Positions 16,125 through 25,634 are shown, counted from the stretch's first letter. The stretch is 64,000 bases of DNA from Streptomyces sp. Ag109_O5-1 (GCF_003814875.1 NZ_RKQF01000001.1:3844001-3908000), one strand, 5' to 3'. Notes: generated by a model not told the origin, from the sequence alone. A program made the numbers and translations.

Positions 16125-19100
16125 GTGCAGGGACGATTCAAGAGGGATGGCAGCGCTTCGGCAGAGCCGGAGGCGCACGGCGGGACCGACCGCGGTTCCT
16201 CGCCCCAGCACGCCCAGAACCAGGGCCCGGCCGCAGCCGGTGGTGGTGACGGCGGTGAGCGCCCAGGGCGCCCCGCCGTGTCGGCGTCTTCGGGGTCCTC
16301 GGGCCCCCAGCCGACCGCCGCACCGACGCCGACGGTCAAGCCCGCCAAGGGCATGTCGAACCCGGGCTCGCGCATAGCCCTGCGCAACTGGCGTATCTCC
16401 ACGCGCCTGGTGTCGCTGCTCGCGCTCCCCGTGGTGGCGGCGACGACGCTGGGCGCGGTCCGCATCAACCAGTCGCTCGACGACATCCAGCAGCTCGACA
16501 ACATGAAGCTGCTGACGGACATGACCGCGCAGGCCACCGAGCTGGCCGCCGCGCTCCAGGAGGAGCGCGACCAGTCGGCGGGTCCGCTGGCGCACGGTGC
16601 GTCCCCCAACGACGTGACGGTCAAGGGCCTTGAGCAGAGGACCGACCGGGCCCGCGAGAACTTCCTCAACGCCTCCGAGGAAATCGACACCGCGAGCAAG
16701 AACGGTCAGCTCCAGGGCGTCCGCGACAGCCTCGTCGGTCTGGCCGGCCAGCTGGACGGCCTGGCGAAGATCCGCAAGGACGCCTATCAGCAGAAGGACA
16801 ACTCGACCCAGACGGTCGAGTCCTACCACCGGCTGATCACCCAGCTGATCGACCTCTCGCAGGACATGGCGCAGGCCTCCAGCAACTCGGAGATGATCCA
16901 GCGCACCCGCGCCCTGGCGGCGTTCTCCACCGCCAAGGAGTACGCGTCCGTGCAGCGGGCCGTCATCGCCGCGGCCCTGCCCGCCAACAACACCTCCTTC
17001 GGCAACCTCTCCGAGAACGACCGGCTGTACGCCGAGTCGGCTCAGGAGAGCGAGACCTCCGAGCTGACGATCTTCCGCAAGATCTACGTGGGCAACGCGT
17101 CCTCGCTGCTCACCCCGATCGACGGCAACAACCCGACGATCGAGTCCGCGGACACCTACGCCAAGCGTGCGCTCGGCGCCACGAACGGTCTGAACGAGCT
17201 CGCCAAGCGGTCGTACCGCGACTGGGTGGACGACAGCTCGACCAAGATCGAGCAGATGAAGAAGATCGAGCACACACTGCTCGAGGACATGGAGCAGAAG
17301 GCCCGCGAGCTGCGCGCCTCCTCCGAGCAGGAAGCGATCATCTCCGGTGCGCTGATCCTGCTCGTCCTCGGTGTGTCGCTGGTCGGCGCCTTCGTCGTCG
17401 CCCGCTCCATGATCCGCTCGCTGCGCCGCCTCCAGGAGACCGCCACCAAGGTCGCCCAGGACCGCCTGCCCGAGCTGGTCAAGCAGCTCTCCGAGTCCGA
17501 CCCGCAGGACGTCGACACGTCCGTGGAGTCGGTCGGTGTGCACTCCCGGGACGAGATCGGCCAGGTGGCCGCGGCCTTCGACGACGTGCACCGCGAGGCG
17601 GTCCGCCTCGCCGCCGAGCAGGCCCTCCTCCGGGGCAACGTCAACGCGATGTTCACCAACCTCTCGCGCCGCTCCCAGGGCCTCATCCAGCGTCAGCTCT
17701 CGCTCATCTCCGAACTGGAGTCCCGCGAGGCCGACCCGGACCAGCTGTCCTCCCTCTTCAAGCTCGACCACCTCGCGACGCGTATGCGCCGTAACGGTGA
17801 AAACCTTCTGGTCCTCGCGGGTGAAGAGCCCGGCCGCCGCTGGACCCGCCCGGTCCCGCTGGTCGACGTGCTCCGCGCCGCCGCGTCCGAGGTGGAGCAG
17901 TACGAGCGCATCGAACTGGCCGCCGTGCCGACCACCGAAGTGGCCGGCCGTGTGGTCAACGACCTCGTGCACCTGCTCGCCGAGCTGCTCGAGAACGCGA
18001 CCTCGTTCTCCTCGCCGCAGACCAAGGTCAAGGTCACCGGTCACGCCCTGCCCGACGGCCGGGTGCTGATCGAGATCCACGACACCGGTATCGGCCTCTC
18101 CCCCGAGGACCTCGCGGCGATCAACGAGCGGCTCGCCTCGCCGCCCACCGTGGACGTCTCGGTCTCCCGCCGCATGGGTCTGTTCGTGGTCGGTCGTCTG
18201 TCGCAGCGGCACGGCATCCGTATCCAGCTGCGTCCGTCCGACTCCGGTGGTACGACCGCGCTGGTCATGCTCCCGGTCGATGTCGCCCAGGGCGGCAAGA
18301 AGCCCGGTCCCGGCAAGCCCGGCGCCCCGGCTCAGTCCGGCGGTCCGGCCGCCGCGCAGGCTGCGGCCGGTGCGGCCGCGGCCCGGCGGGGCAACGGCCA
18401 GGGCGGTTCGCTCGGTGCCGGTGCCCCGGCCCCGGCTCTCGGCGGCGGTGCCGCAGCGGGCGGCGGGCGCGGTGGTGCCCCCGGTTCCGGCGGGCCCTCC
18501 GGTGGCGGACTGCTCGGTGCCGGCGCCGGTCCGCGCGGCCAGGTCGGTGCGGGCCAGGGTCCCCGGGCCGCACTGCCCGGTGCCGGTCCGAACGGCGGTC
18601 GTCCCGGTGCGCCGGGCGGCGCGCGGGGTCCGCAGGGTCCGGCGGCTCCGCCGCAGGGCCGGCCGACCGCTGGTGCCGGTGCCTTCGGCGGTCAGGACGC
18701 GTTCGGCAACAGGCAGGACTCCTTCGGCGGTCAGGACGCGTTCGGCAACCGAGGTCCGGTTCCGCCGCAGCGCTCCGCGAACTCCTCCGACCAGGGCCGT
18801 CAGCCCCAGCTGCCGCCGCGCGGTGGCCCGCGGGCCGAGCTGCCCGGCGGCAACCCGCCGGCGGGCCGGCCCAGCTGGAGCGACGAGAACGCCCAGCCGC
18901 CGCTCTCCCGCGCCTCGCTGGACACCCCGCGCGGCCATGACGAGCAGGACCCGACCCACACCGCGCCGATGCCCCGCATCGACGACCGGCAGGACCTGGG
19001 CGCGACCTCGCAGATGCCGGCGATCCCGCAGAACCCGTCGTCCACCGGCGAGTTCCCGCGCCCGGACTTCAACACGGGCTCCCAGAACACCGGCTCGTAC

Positions 19101-19985
19101 CCCCGTCCGGGCATGAACGGCCAGCAGGACACCGGCTCGTTCGTCCGCTCGGACGTCTTCGGCACGCCGGCCGCGCCACCGAACGGCTCCCAGAACACCG
19201 GGCAGTTCGCCGCTCCGCAGGCCTACGACAACGGCTCCACCGGCCAGTTCGGCACGCCGTCCTTCGACGGCGGCTCCACCGGGCAGCACTCCCTGCCCGG
19301 CCGCCAGAACGGCTACGCGAACAACGGCCAGAACGGCAACGGCCAGCACAACACGGGTCAGTTCGAGCGTCCGCAGACCAACGGCCGCGGCATCGACTAC
19401 GGCGCGGCCCAGCGTCCGCCGGCCCCGACCCTGCCGCCCGCCCGTCAGGAGCCCGAGGCACTGCCGCCGGCCAGCGGTCCCGGTGACGGTCGTACCCCGC
19501 TGTACGACACGCTGGAGACCAACTGGTTCCACGGCGGCCCGCAGGAGCAGCAGCAGCGCCCGCAGAGCAACGGCAACATCAACGGCGCGCAGGGCAACGG
19601 CAACGGCAACAGCCCGGCGCCGCTCCCGCCCGTCCCCCAGCAGCCGCCGGCCCCCGTGGCCGCGGCCCCCCAGCGTCCCGTGACCAGCTCCTGGCGCCCT
19701 TCGCCCAACGACGAACTCGTCCGTCAGGCGGAGCGCGTACGGCAGCCGGCCGCGGGCGGTGTCACCACCTCCGGGCTGCCGCGGCGAGTGCCCCGGGCGA
19801 ACCTCGTACCGGGTACCGCACAGCAGCAGCAACAGCACCAAGCAGGTCCGCAGGTCTCGCGTTCGCCTGATGACGTCCGCGGCCGGCTGACCAATCTCCG
19901 TCGGGGTATCGCGCAGGGTAGGCAGGCCGCACCCGGCCCGCAGACCGGTAGCTTCCCGAGCCCCACTCACCAGCAGGAGCGTTAG
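16125..19985 (+). CDS. cvnA1: Conservon 1 sensor: histidine-kinase-like membrane protein CvnA
   Basis: Membrane sensor of a conservon, the actinobacterial four-protein module proposed to work like a G-protein-coupled receptor complex. The protein is 1286 aa. TM1 is at about residues 93-113 (LVSLLALPVVAATTLGAVRI), followed by an extracytoplasmic nitrate/nitrite-sensing-like domain. TM2 is at about 404-428, then HAMP, then a HATPase domain (about 605-715) with LLAELLENATSFSSPQTKV and DTGIGLSPED. No conventional phospho-accepting H-box is obvious. A 570-residue Gly/Pro/Gln tail with NTGQF/STGQF-like repeats follows. The GTG at 16125 is supported by AGAGGTTG-N8-GTG, conserved at cvnA2; a GTG at 16098 is less likely. 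Confidence 0.92.
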   Translation: MQGRFKRDGSASAEPEAHGGTDRGSSPQHAQNQGPAAAGGGDGGERPGRPAVSASSGSSGPQPTAAPTPTVKPAKGMSNPGSRIALRNWRISTRLVSLLALPVVAATTLGAVRINQSLDDIQQLDNMKLLTDMTAQATELAAALQEERDQSAGPLAHGASPNDVTVKGLEQRTDRARENFLNASEEIDTASKNGQLQGVRDSLVGLAGQLDGLAKIRKDAYQQKDNSTQTVESYHRLITQLIDLSQDMAQASSNSEMIQRTRALAAFSTAKEYASVQRAVIAAALPANNTSFGNLSENDRLYAESAQESETSELTIFRKIYVGNASSLLTPIDGNNPTIESADTYAKRALGATNGLNELAKRSYRDWVDDSSTKIEQMKKIEHTLLEDMEQKARELRASSEQEAIISGALILLVLGVSLVGAFVVARSMIRSLRRLQETATKVAQDRLPELVKQLSESDPQDVDTSVESVGVHSRDEIGQVAAAFDDVHREAVRLAAEQALLRGNVNAMFTNLSRRSQGLIQRQLSLISELESREADPDQLSSLFKLDHLATRMRRNGENLLVLAGEEPGRRWTRPVPLVDVLRAAASEVEQYERIELAAVPTTEVAGRVVNDLVHLLAELLENATSFSSPQTKVKVTGHALPDGRVLIEIHDTGIGLSPEDLAAINERLASPPTVDVSVSRRMGLFVVGRLSQRHGIRIQLRPSDSGGTTALVMLPVDVAQGGKKPGPGKPGAPAQSGGPAAAQAAAGAAAARRGNGQGGSLGAGAPAPALGGGAAAGGGRGGAPGSGGPSGGGLLGAGAGPRGQVGAGQGPRAALPGAGPNGGRPGAPGGARGPQGPAAPPQGRPTAGAGAFGGQDAFGNRQDSFGGQDAFGNRGPVPPQRSANSSDQGRQPQLPPRGGPRAELPGGNPPAGRPSWSDENAQPPLSRASLDTPRGHDEQDPTHTAPMPRIDDRQDLGATSQMPAIPQNPSSTGEFPRPDFNTGSQNTGSYPRPGMNGQQDTGSFVRSDVFGTPAAPPNGSQNTGQFAAPQAYDNGSTGQFGTPSFDGGSTGQHSLPGRQNGYANNGQNGNGQHNTGQFERPQTNGRGIDYGAAQRPPAPTLPPARQEPEALPPASGPGDGRTPLYDTLETNWFHGGPQEQQQRPQSNGNINGAQGNGNGNSPAPLPPVPQQPPAPVAAAPQRPVTSSWRPSPNDELVRQAERVRQPAAGGVTTSGLPRRVPRANLVPGTAQQQQQHQAGPQVSRSPDDVRGRLTNLRRGIAQGRQAAPGPQTGSFPSPTHQQER

Positions 19986-20408
19986 TTGAGTCCGATGAGC
20001 CAGGCGGCACAGAACCTCAACTGGTTGATCACCAACTTCGTGGACAACACCCCGGGTGTGTCCCACACCGTCGTCGTGTCCGCCGACGGTCTCCTTCTGG
20101 CGATGTCCGAAGGCTTCCCGCGTGACCGTGCCGACCAGCTGGCGGCCGTCGCGTCCGGGCTCACCTCGCTGACCGCCGGGGCTTCCCGGATCTTCGAGGG
20201 CGGCGACGTGGCGCAGACGGTCGTCGAGATGGAGCGCGGCTTCCTCTTCCTGATGTCCATCTCCGACGGCTCGTCCCTCGCCGTGCTGGCTCACCCGGAG
20301 TGCGACATCGGCCTCGTCGGCTACGAGATGGCACTGCTGGTCGACCGCGCGGGCGCGGTACTCACGCCCGACCTGCGCGCCGAACTGCAAGGCAGTCTGC
20401 TCCACTGA
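19986..20408 (+). CDS. cvnB1: Conservon 1 roadblock/LC7 protein CvnB
   Basis: A 140-aa roadblock/LC7 (MglB-like) domain protein, expected to act with the CvnD GTPase as a regulator or scaffold at the membrane. The domain covers nearly the whole chain: LNWLITNFVDNTPGVSHTVV, VSADGLLLAMSEGFPRD and FLFLMSISDGSSLAVLA. I use the TTG at 19986, directly after the cvnA1 stop, because GGAG lies 6 nt upstream and the paralogue has a GTG at the same place; an internal ATG at 19995 would give 137 aa. Very similar to cvnB2. Confidence 0.9.
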   Translation: MSPMSQAAQNLNWLITNFVDNTPGVSHTVVVSADGLLLAMSEGFPRDRADQLAAVASGLTSLTAGASRIFEGGDVAQTVVEMERGFLFLMSISDGSSLAVLAHPECDIGLVGYEMALLVDRAGAVLTPDLRAELQGSLLH

Positions 20409-20518
20409 GAGCCTGGATCCAACCCACCTCACCAAATCACCGTCCGGCCGCCACAATCCCCCCACCGGCCACGTCCGACGGCACGACTGACCGACTTGCT
20501 GTCCCGCCCGGAGGAACG

Positions 20519-20917
20519 ATGACCCCGCCCACCGCCTCTCATGATCCGTACGCGGAGCCGTACGGGGACGAGGGCGACCAGCCGCTGGTACGTCCTTACG
20601 CGATGACCGGCGGCCGGACCCGGCCGCGCTACCAGCTCGCCATCGAGGCGCTGATCAGCACCACGGCCGACCCTGCAGCACTCATGGGGCTGCTCCCGGA
20701 GCACCAGCGCATCTGCCACCTGTGCCGTGAGGTGAAGTCGGTGGCCGAGGTGTCGGCTCTGCTCGCCATGCCGCTGGGTGTGGCCCGGATCCTGGTGGCC
20801 GACCTCGCCGAGGCCGGCCTGGTCGCCATCCACCAGCCGGGCGGCGACGAGAACAACGGCGGCGCTCCGGACGTGACGCTGCTCGAAAGGGTGCTCAGTG
20901 GACTTCGCAAGCTCTGA
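20519..20917 (+). CDS. cvnC1: Conservon 1 DUF742 protein CvnC
   Basis: A 132-aa DUF742 protein of the conservon. The conserved core starts LVRPYAMTGGRTRPRYQLAI and contains HQRICHLCREVKSVAEVSAL, a winged-helix-like segment with a CxxC, then PLGVARILVADLAEAGLVAI. The ATG at 20519 follows GGAGGAACG. The last 20 bp overlap the start of cvnD1, which points to coupled translation. Its precise biochemical role is not established in the family. Confidence 0.9.
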   Translation: MTPPTASHDPYAEPYGDEGDQPLVRPYAMTGGRTRPRYQLAIEALISTTADPAALMGLLPEHQRICHLCREVKSVAEVSALLAMPLGVARILVADLAEAGLVAIHQPGGDENNGGAPDVTLLERVLSGLRKL

Positions 20918-21473
20918 CGGAGGCCGGGCCACCACCTCCGCGAAGATCGTGGTGGCGGGCGGCTTCGGCGTCGGCAAGACCACGTTCGTGGGAGCGGTCT
21001 CCGAGATCAACCCGCTGCGCACGGAGGCCGTCATGACGTCCGCCTCGGCGGGCATCGACGACCTGACCCACACCGGGGACAAGACCACCACCACGGTGGC
21101 CATGGACTTCGGCCGCATCACGCTCGACCAGGACCTGATCCTGTACCTGTTCGGTACGCCGGGCCAGGACCGCTTCTGGTTCATGTGGGACGACCTGGTG
21201 CGCGGTGCGATCGGCGCGGTCGTCCTGGTGGACACCCGCCGGCTCGCGGACTGCTTCCCCGCGGTCGACTACTTCGAGAACAGCGGTCTGCCGTTCGTCA
21301 TCGCGCTCAACGGCTTCGACGGGCACCAGCCCTACACGCCGGAAGAGGTACGCGAGGCGCTGCAGATCGGACCGGACGCACCGATCATCACGACGGACGC
21401 CCGGCACCGTGCGGACGCGAAGTCGGCGCTGATCACGCTGGTGGAGCACGCTCTCATGGCACGACTGCGGTAG
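20898..21473 (+). CDS. cvnD1: Conservon 1 Ras-like GTPase CvnD
   Basis: A 191-aa small GTP-binding protein (MglA/Ras-like, ATP/GTP-binding family of conservons). G1 (P-loop) is GGFGVGKTTFVG at residues 16-27, the G3 region is LFGTPGQDRFWFMW, the G4-like segment is ALNGFDG, and a serine/threonine switch region TGDKTTTTVAMDFG lies between. G4 has Asn-Gly-Phe-Asp in place of NKxD, normal for this family. The GTG at 20898 lies inside the cvnC1 3' end. It ends the four-gene unit; a terminator follows at 21527. Confidence 0.92.
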   Translation: MDFASSDGGRATTSAKIVVAGGFGVGKTTFVGAVSEINPLRTEAVMTSASAGIDDLTHTGDKTTTTVAMDFGRITLDQDLILYLFGTPGQDRFWFMWDDLVRGAIGAVVLVDTRRLADCFPAVDYFENSGLPFVIALNGFDGHQPYTPEEVREALQIGPDAPIITTDARHRADAKSALITLVEHALMARLR

Positions 21474-21526
21474 CAGCCGGACCGCGGACAAGTCCGTCGT
21501 CGTGTACGGCAGTTGTCGTAAGGAAA

Positions 21527-21564
21527 CCGGAGCCGACTGTGGCCTTTGACACGGTCGGCTCCGG
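21527..21564 (+). terminator. Terminator after cvn1
   Basis: A 15-bp stem CCGGAGCCGACTGTG (21527-21541) with CACGGTCGGCTCCGG (21550-21564), one G-T pair, loop GCCTTTGA. It lies 54 bp after the cvnD1 stop. Confidence 0.85.
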
Positions 21565-21641
21565 TGTTCATAACGTTTCGGCAGAGGAATCCGGTGGTAT
21601 CGCCACGCGTCGCGGTCGCGCGGTACCGCTGCGCTCACAAC

Positions 21642-21663
21642 AGCCCCGCCTTTTGGCGGGGCT
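21642..21663 (+). terminator. Second terminator after cvn1
   Basis: AGCCCCGCC-TTTT-GGCGGGGCT, a perfect 9-bp stem with a T-rich flank (CGCTCTTT). Together with the hairpin at 21527-21564 it insulates cvn1 from cvn2. The remaining space to 21865 presumably carries the cvn2 promoter; no gene is seen there. Confidence 0.8.
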
Positions 21664-21865
21664 CGCTCTTTATGACCGTTTTATCTGGGCCTTACATCCG
21701 TGCGCTCTGCCCTAATGGACTGTTTGGAAGTGCGCAGGCCCCCATGCTGGAATGCCTGAACTGCCCAATAGTCAAAGACGTACTCCCTAGTGGTCTGTGA
21801 CACACCGGGCTCTGAGAGACTGCGGCACGACGATAGGTGCCCGCCGCCGAGAGGTTGTTGGTCGA

Positions 21866-24800
21866 GTGAGGCGAAGCAAGAACGGTCCCGAGCCGTCGGC
21901 ACGGGGCAACTTCACCCCGCCGCCGCGCGCTGCGGCGCCCACCCCTGTGCCAGCCGCGGAACCACCGGCCGCGCCCGCGAAGAGCGGCGGCCGTTTCTCC
22001 CCGCGGAACTGGCGAGTACCGACCAGGCTGAACGCGATCCTGCTCATACCCGTGGTCGTCGGCCTGGTCATGGGCGGCTTCCAGGTGAAGAGCTCCATCG
22101 ACACCTGGCAGGAAGCCCAGGACGCGGAGAACACCGCGCGTCTGGTGCGCGCCGCCCTGAGCTACGGGGACGCTCTCTACAACGAGCGTGACATCACCGC
22201 GGCACCGCTGCTCCTGAACAAGAACAAGCAGACGGTCACCGACGCCCGCGCGCTGACCGACAAGGCCGCCGACGCCTTCGACTCCGCCGCACAGAACATG
22301 CCCAAGAAAGCCGGCCTCGAACGCCGGCTGAAGCTGTTCCGCGAGGCCGAGCCCCAGCTCACGAACCTCCGCGCCGCGGCGTACACCACCAAGCTCACCG
22401 GTGTGCAGACCGAGGAGGGCTACACCCAGATAGCCCACCCGCTCATGGAGTTCGCCAACGAGCTCGGTCTGGGCACCGGAAACATCACCTCCTACGGCCG
22501 TACCGTCTACGCCATCTCGCTCACCAAGGCGGCCCTGTCGCTGGAGCGGTCGATCGGCATGCACCTGCTGATCAAGCCCGGCCCCGACGCCGGCAACCTG
22601 GCCTCGCAGCGGGTCGCCCTCTCCTCGTACGCCTACCTCGAAGGCATCGCCGTCGAGGAGTACATCGGCGGTGGCACCGAGGCCGACGCGCAGAAGCTCA
22701 CCGATCTCGAGAAGAAGATCAAGACCGACGGCGCGGCGATGGTCCAGCAGGCCAAGGCCAAGGACCCGAACTACGTGGCTCCGCCGTCCAGCACCACCAC
22801 GATGGTCTCGGCGCTGGCGACGCTCCAGAACACCGACACCACCACCCGGCAGGTGCTGGCCGCCAAGGGCATCACCGCCGAGAACTGGTGGGCGGTCAAC
22901 ACACTCAAGTACAACGCCTACCGCACCATCGAGTCGGACATGGCCGACAAGGCGGTGAGCGAGGCGTCCGGCATCGCCGACGACGCCAAGACCTCGGCGT
23001 TCATCACCGGTGCCGCGGTCGTGGTCGCACTGCTCGCCGCGTTCATCCTGGCCGGCATGGTGGCCCGCCAGATGTCCCGCTCGATGCGCCAGCTGCGCAA
23101 CGCCGCCTTCGGCATCGCCGAGCAGCGCCTGCCGATGCTGGTCGACCAGCTCTCCCGCACCGACCCCGGCCGGGTCGACACCCGGGTGGCGCCGATCCCG
23201 ATCACCTCGACCGACGAGATCGGCGAAGTCGCCCGCGCGTTCGACCAGGTCCACCGCGAGGCCGTACGGCTCGCCGCCGAGCAGGCCCTGCTGCGGGGCA
23301 ACATCAACGCGATCTTCACCAACCTGTCGCGCCGCAACCAGTCGCTGATCGAGGGCCAGCTGACCCTGATCACCGACCTGGAGAACAACGAGGCCGACCC
23401 GGACCAGCTGGAGAACCTCTTCCGGCTGGACCACCTCGCGACCCGTATGCGCCGCAACGGCGAGAACCTCCTGGTCCTCGCCGGCGAGGAGCCCGGCCGC
23501 CGCTGGGACCAGCCGGTCCCGCTGGTCGACGTGCTGCGCGCCGCCTCCTCCGAGGTGGAGCAGTACGAGCGCGTCGAGCTCTCCGGCGTCCCGGAGGCCG
23601 AGATCCACGGCCGTGCCGTGACCGACCTCGTGCACCTGCTGGCCGAGCTGCTGGAGAACGCGACGACGTTCTCCTCCCCGCAGACCAAGGTCCGGGTCAC
23701 CGCGACCCGTCTCCCCGACGGCCGCGTCATGATCGAGATCCACGACAAGGGCATCGGTCTCACCGCCGAGGACTTCGCGGACATCAACCACAAACTGGCC
23801 AACCCGCCGACCGTGGACGCCGCGATCTCCCAGCGCATGGGCCTCTTCGTGGTCGGCCGGCTGTCCGACCGGCACGGCATCCGGGTCCAGCTGCGCCCCT
23901 CGGGTGAGCAGGCCGGCACCACCTCGCTGGTCATGCTGCCGGACGCGATCACGCACGGCGGTGGCGGCGAGCAGCCCATGGACCGCGACGAGTTCACCGT
24001 CTCGCAGATCATCCCGGAGCAGCAGTTCCAGGGTGAGAGCTTCCAGCAGCCGCAGCTCCAGCCGATGCGCACCGCCGCCGAACTCGGTTTCGACGACAGC
24101 CGCTACATCGAGGTCCCCGACGACATCCGCGACCTCGACCCCGTGGGCCGCTCCCTGATGCGCGAGGAGCGCCGGGCGGCCCTGGAGGCCCAGACACACG
24201 GCCCGGAGGCCGCACAGGGCCTGCAGACGCCTCAGGCGCCGCAGGAGACCGCCGAGATCCCGGCGTACGTCGACGAGTTCGACAGCGGCCGGCAGGGCTA
24301 CGACACCGGCGGTACGGGCTTCCAGGAGCAGCCGGCGGCCTTCGACGCGCAGCCGTCGTACCAGGAGCAGTCGCAGAGCACGTACGACGAGCAGTTCTAC
24401 GCGCCGAACGGCGGCCTGCCGCAGAACGACCCCTTCTCCACCGGTGGCGGCTACCCCGAGCCCGCTTATCCGGAGCCGGTCCAGGAGGAGCCCGCGGCCG
24501 CGCAGGCCGCCGCCCCGGACTCGTTCCCGGCCTTCGGGGAGCAGGCCTACCAGGACGACTGGCCGCAGCAGGACAGTTACCAGAACGGTTACCCGGCCCA
24601 GTACGCTCCGGAAGCGGAGTCGGCGCAGGCCGGTGACGTGGACGAGCGGAACCGCGTAGGCTTCGACCGTCCGGGAGCGGCCCCCTCCGCCGGTCACCAG
24701 CTGACCAACGCCGGGCTGCCCCGCCGGGGCTCCACCGGTGGGACGGGCGGCTCGAACGGCACGGGTCCCGTGCGGCACGCACCGGCACCGGCGGCTCCGG

Positions 24801-25114
24801 CCGCGGAGCCGAGTGGCGACGACAGCTGGCGTTCCCAGAACGACGAGCGTTGGCAGCAGGCCGCGCAGCTGCGCAAGCCGAAGGCGGGCGGGGTCACCTC
24901 CTCCGGTCTGCCGAGGCGGGTACCCAAGGCCAACCTGGTCGAGGGAGCCGCCGAGAGCACCCCTCAGGGAGGCCCACAGGTCTCCCGCGCCCCGGAGGAC
25001 ATCCGGGGCAGGCTGAGCAACCTGCGTCGTGGCGTCGAACGCGGACGCAGCGCAGGCAGTGAAACGAACGGCCAGGGCTTCGGCCCTGACAGCACCTACA
25101 ACCAGGAGCGTTAG
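21866..25114 (+). CDS. cvnA2: Conservon 2 sensor: histidine-kinase-like membrane protein CvnA
   Basis: Paralogue of cvnA1, 1082 aa. TM1 is at about residues 55-75 (LNAILLIPVVVGLVMGGF), followed by a nitrate-sensor-like extracytoplasmic domain, TM2 at about 378-402, HAMP, and HATPase at about 585-690 with LLAELLENATTFSSPQTKV and DKGIGLTAED. The kinase core matches CvnA1 closely, while the sensing region (about 75-378) diverges strongly, so the two probably detect different signals. The 390-residue tail is Gln/Glu/Tyr-rich, without the NTGQF repeats of CvnA1. The GTG at 21866 is chosen because AGAGGTTG-N8-GTG is exactly conserved with cvnA1. The open frame extends upstream to 21797 without a good ribosome site. 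Confidence 0.92.
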   Translation: MRRSKNGPEPSARGNFTPPPRAAAPTPVPAAEPPAAPAKSGGRFSPRNWRVPTRLNAILLIPVVVGLVMGGFQVKSSIDTWQEAQDAENTARLVRAALSYGDALYNERDITAAPLLLNKNKQTVTDARALTDKAADAFDSAAQNMPKKAGLERRLKLFREAEPQLTNLRAAAYTTKLTGVQTEEGYTQIAHPLMEFANELGLGTGNITSYGRTVYAISLTKAALSLERSIGMHLLIKPGPDAGNLASQRVALSSYAYLEGIAVEEYIGGGTEADAQKLTDLEKKIKTDGAAMVQQAKAKDPNYVAPPSSTTTMVSALATLQNTDTTTRQVLAAKGITAENWWAVNTLKYNAYRTIESDMADKAVSEASGIADDAKTSAFITGAAVVVALLAAFILAGMVARQMSRSMRQLRNAAFGIAEQRLPMLVDQLSRTDPGRVDTRVAPIPITSTDEIGEVARAFDQVHREAVRLAAEQALLRGNINAIFTNLSRRNQSLIEGQLTLITDLENNEADPDQLENLFRLDHLATRMRRNGENLLVLAGEEPGRRWDQPVPLVDVLRAASSEVEQYERVELSGVPEAEIHGRAVTDLVHLLAELLENATTFSSPQTKVRVTATRLPDGRVMIEIHDKGIGLTAEDFADINHKLANPPTVDAAISQRMGLFVVGRLSDRHGIRVQLRPSGEQAGTTSLVMLPDAITHGGGGEQPMDRDEFTVSQIIPEQQFQGESFQQPQLQPMRTAAELGFDDSRYIEVPDDIRDLDPVGRSLMREERRAALEAQTHGPEAAQGLQTPQAPQETAEIPAYVDEFDSGRQGYDTGGTGFQEQPAAFDAQPSYQEQSQSTYDEQFYAPNGGLPQNDPFSTGGGYPEPAYPEPVQEEPAAAQAAAPDSFPAFGEQAYQDDWPQQDSYQNGYPAQYAPEAESAQAGDVDERNRVGFDRPGAAPSAGHQLTNAGLPRRGSTGGTGGSNGTGPVRHAPAPAAPAAEPSGDDSWRSQNDERWQQAAQLRKPKAGGVTSSGLPRRVPKANLVEGAAESTPQGGPQVSRAPEDIRGRLSNLRRGVERGRSAGSETNGQGFGPDSTYNQER

Positions 25115-25115
25115 T

Positions 25116-25538
25116 GTGAGCCCGATGAGCCAGGCGGCACAGAACCTGAACTGGTTGATCACCAACTTCGTGGACAACACCCCGGGGGTGTCCCACACGG
25201 TGGTGGTCTCCGCCGACGGACTCCTTCTGGCGATGTCCGAAGGCTTCCCCCGCGACCGCGCCGACCAGCTCGCGGCCGTCGCCTCAGGTCTGACGTCTCT
25301 GACGGCAGGCGCCTCCCGGATCTTCGAGGGCGGCCACGTGAATCAGACGGTTGTGGAGATGGAGCGGGGATTCCTCTTCATCATGTCCGTTTCTGATGGT
25401 TCCTCGCTGGCGGTCCTCGCCCACCCGGAGGCCGACATCGGCCTCATTGGGTACGAGATGGCCCTTTTGGTGGACCGCGCAGGCACGGTTCTTACCCCGG
25501 ATCTGCGCCAGGAACTCCAAGGAAGCCTTCTCAACTAA
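25116..25538 (+). CDS. cvnB2: Conservon 2 roadblock/LC7 protein CvnB
   Basis: A 140-aa roadblock/LC7 protein nearly identical in its first 45 residues to CvnB1. It starts with a GTG 1 bp after the cvnA2 stop, with GGAG 7 nt upstream. The 3' half uses many A/T-ending codons (for example GTT TCT GAT GGT, CTC ATT GGG, GCC CTT TTG), unusual for this genome and unlike cvnB1. Expected partner of CvnD2. Confidence 0.9.
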   Translation: MSPMSQAAQNLNWLITNFVDNTPGVSHTVVVSADGLLLAMSEGFPRDRADQLAAVASGLTSLTAGASRIFEGGHVNQTVVEMERGFLFIMSVSDGSSLAVLAHPEADIGLIGYEMALLVDRAGTVLTPDLRQELQGSLLN

Positions 25539-25634
25539 TAGTCAGACGGTGCGTTTTGGCGTCCCGGGGCCGTAAGGTTTCGGGACGCGGCTCCACAAGG
25601 ATGGGTGCCCGGCACGGTCGGAGGAGGAGAGAGA

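Noticed and set aside
16122..20465. A 1447-aa open frame on the minus strand opposite conservon 1
   Set aside because: It mirrors cvnA1 and cvnB1 codon structure, lacks a ribosome site and has no recognisable domain.
21692..25198. A 1168-aa open frame on the minus strand opposite conservon 2
   Set aside because: Same artefact of GC-rich codons; it ends inside the cvnB2 start region and shows no domain.
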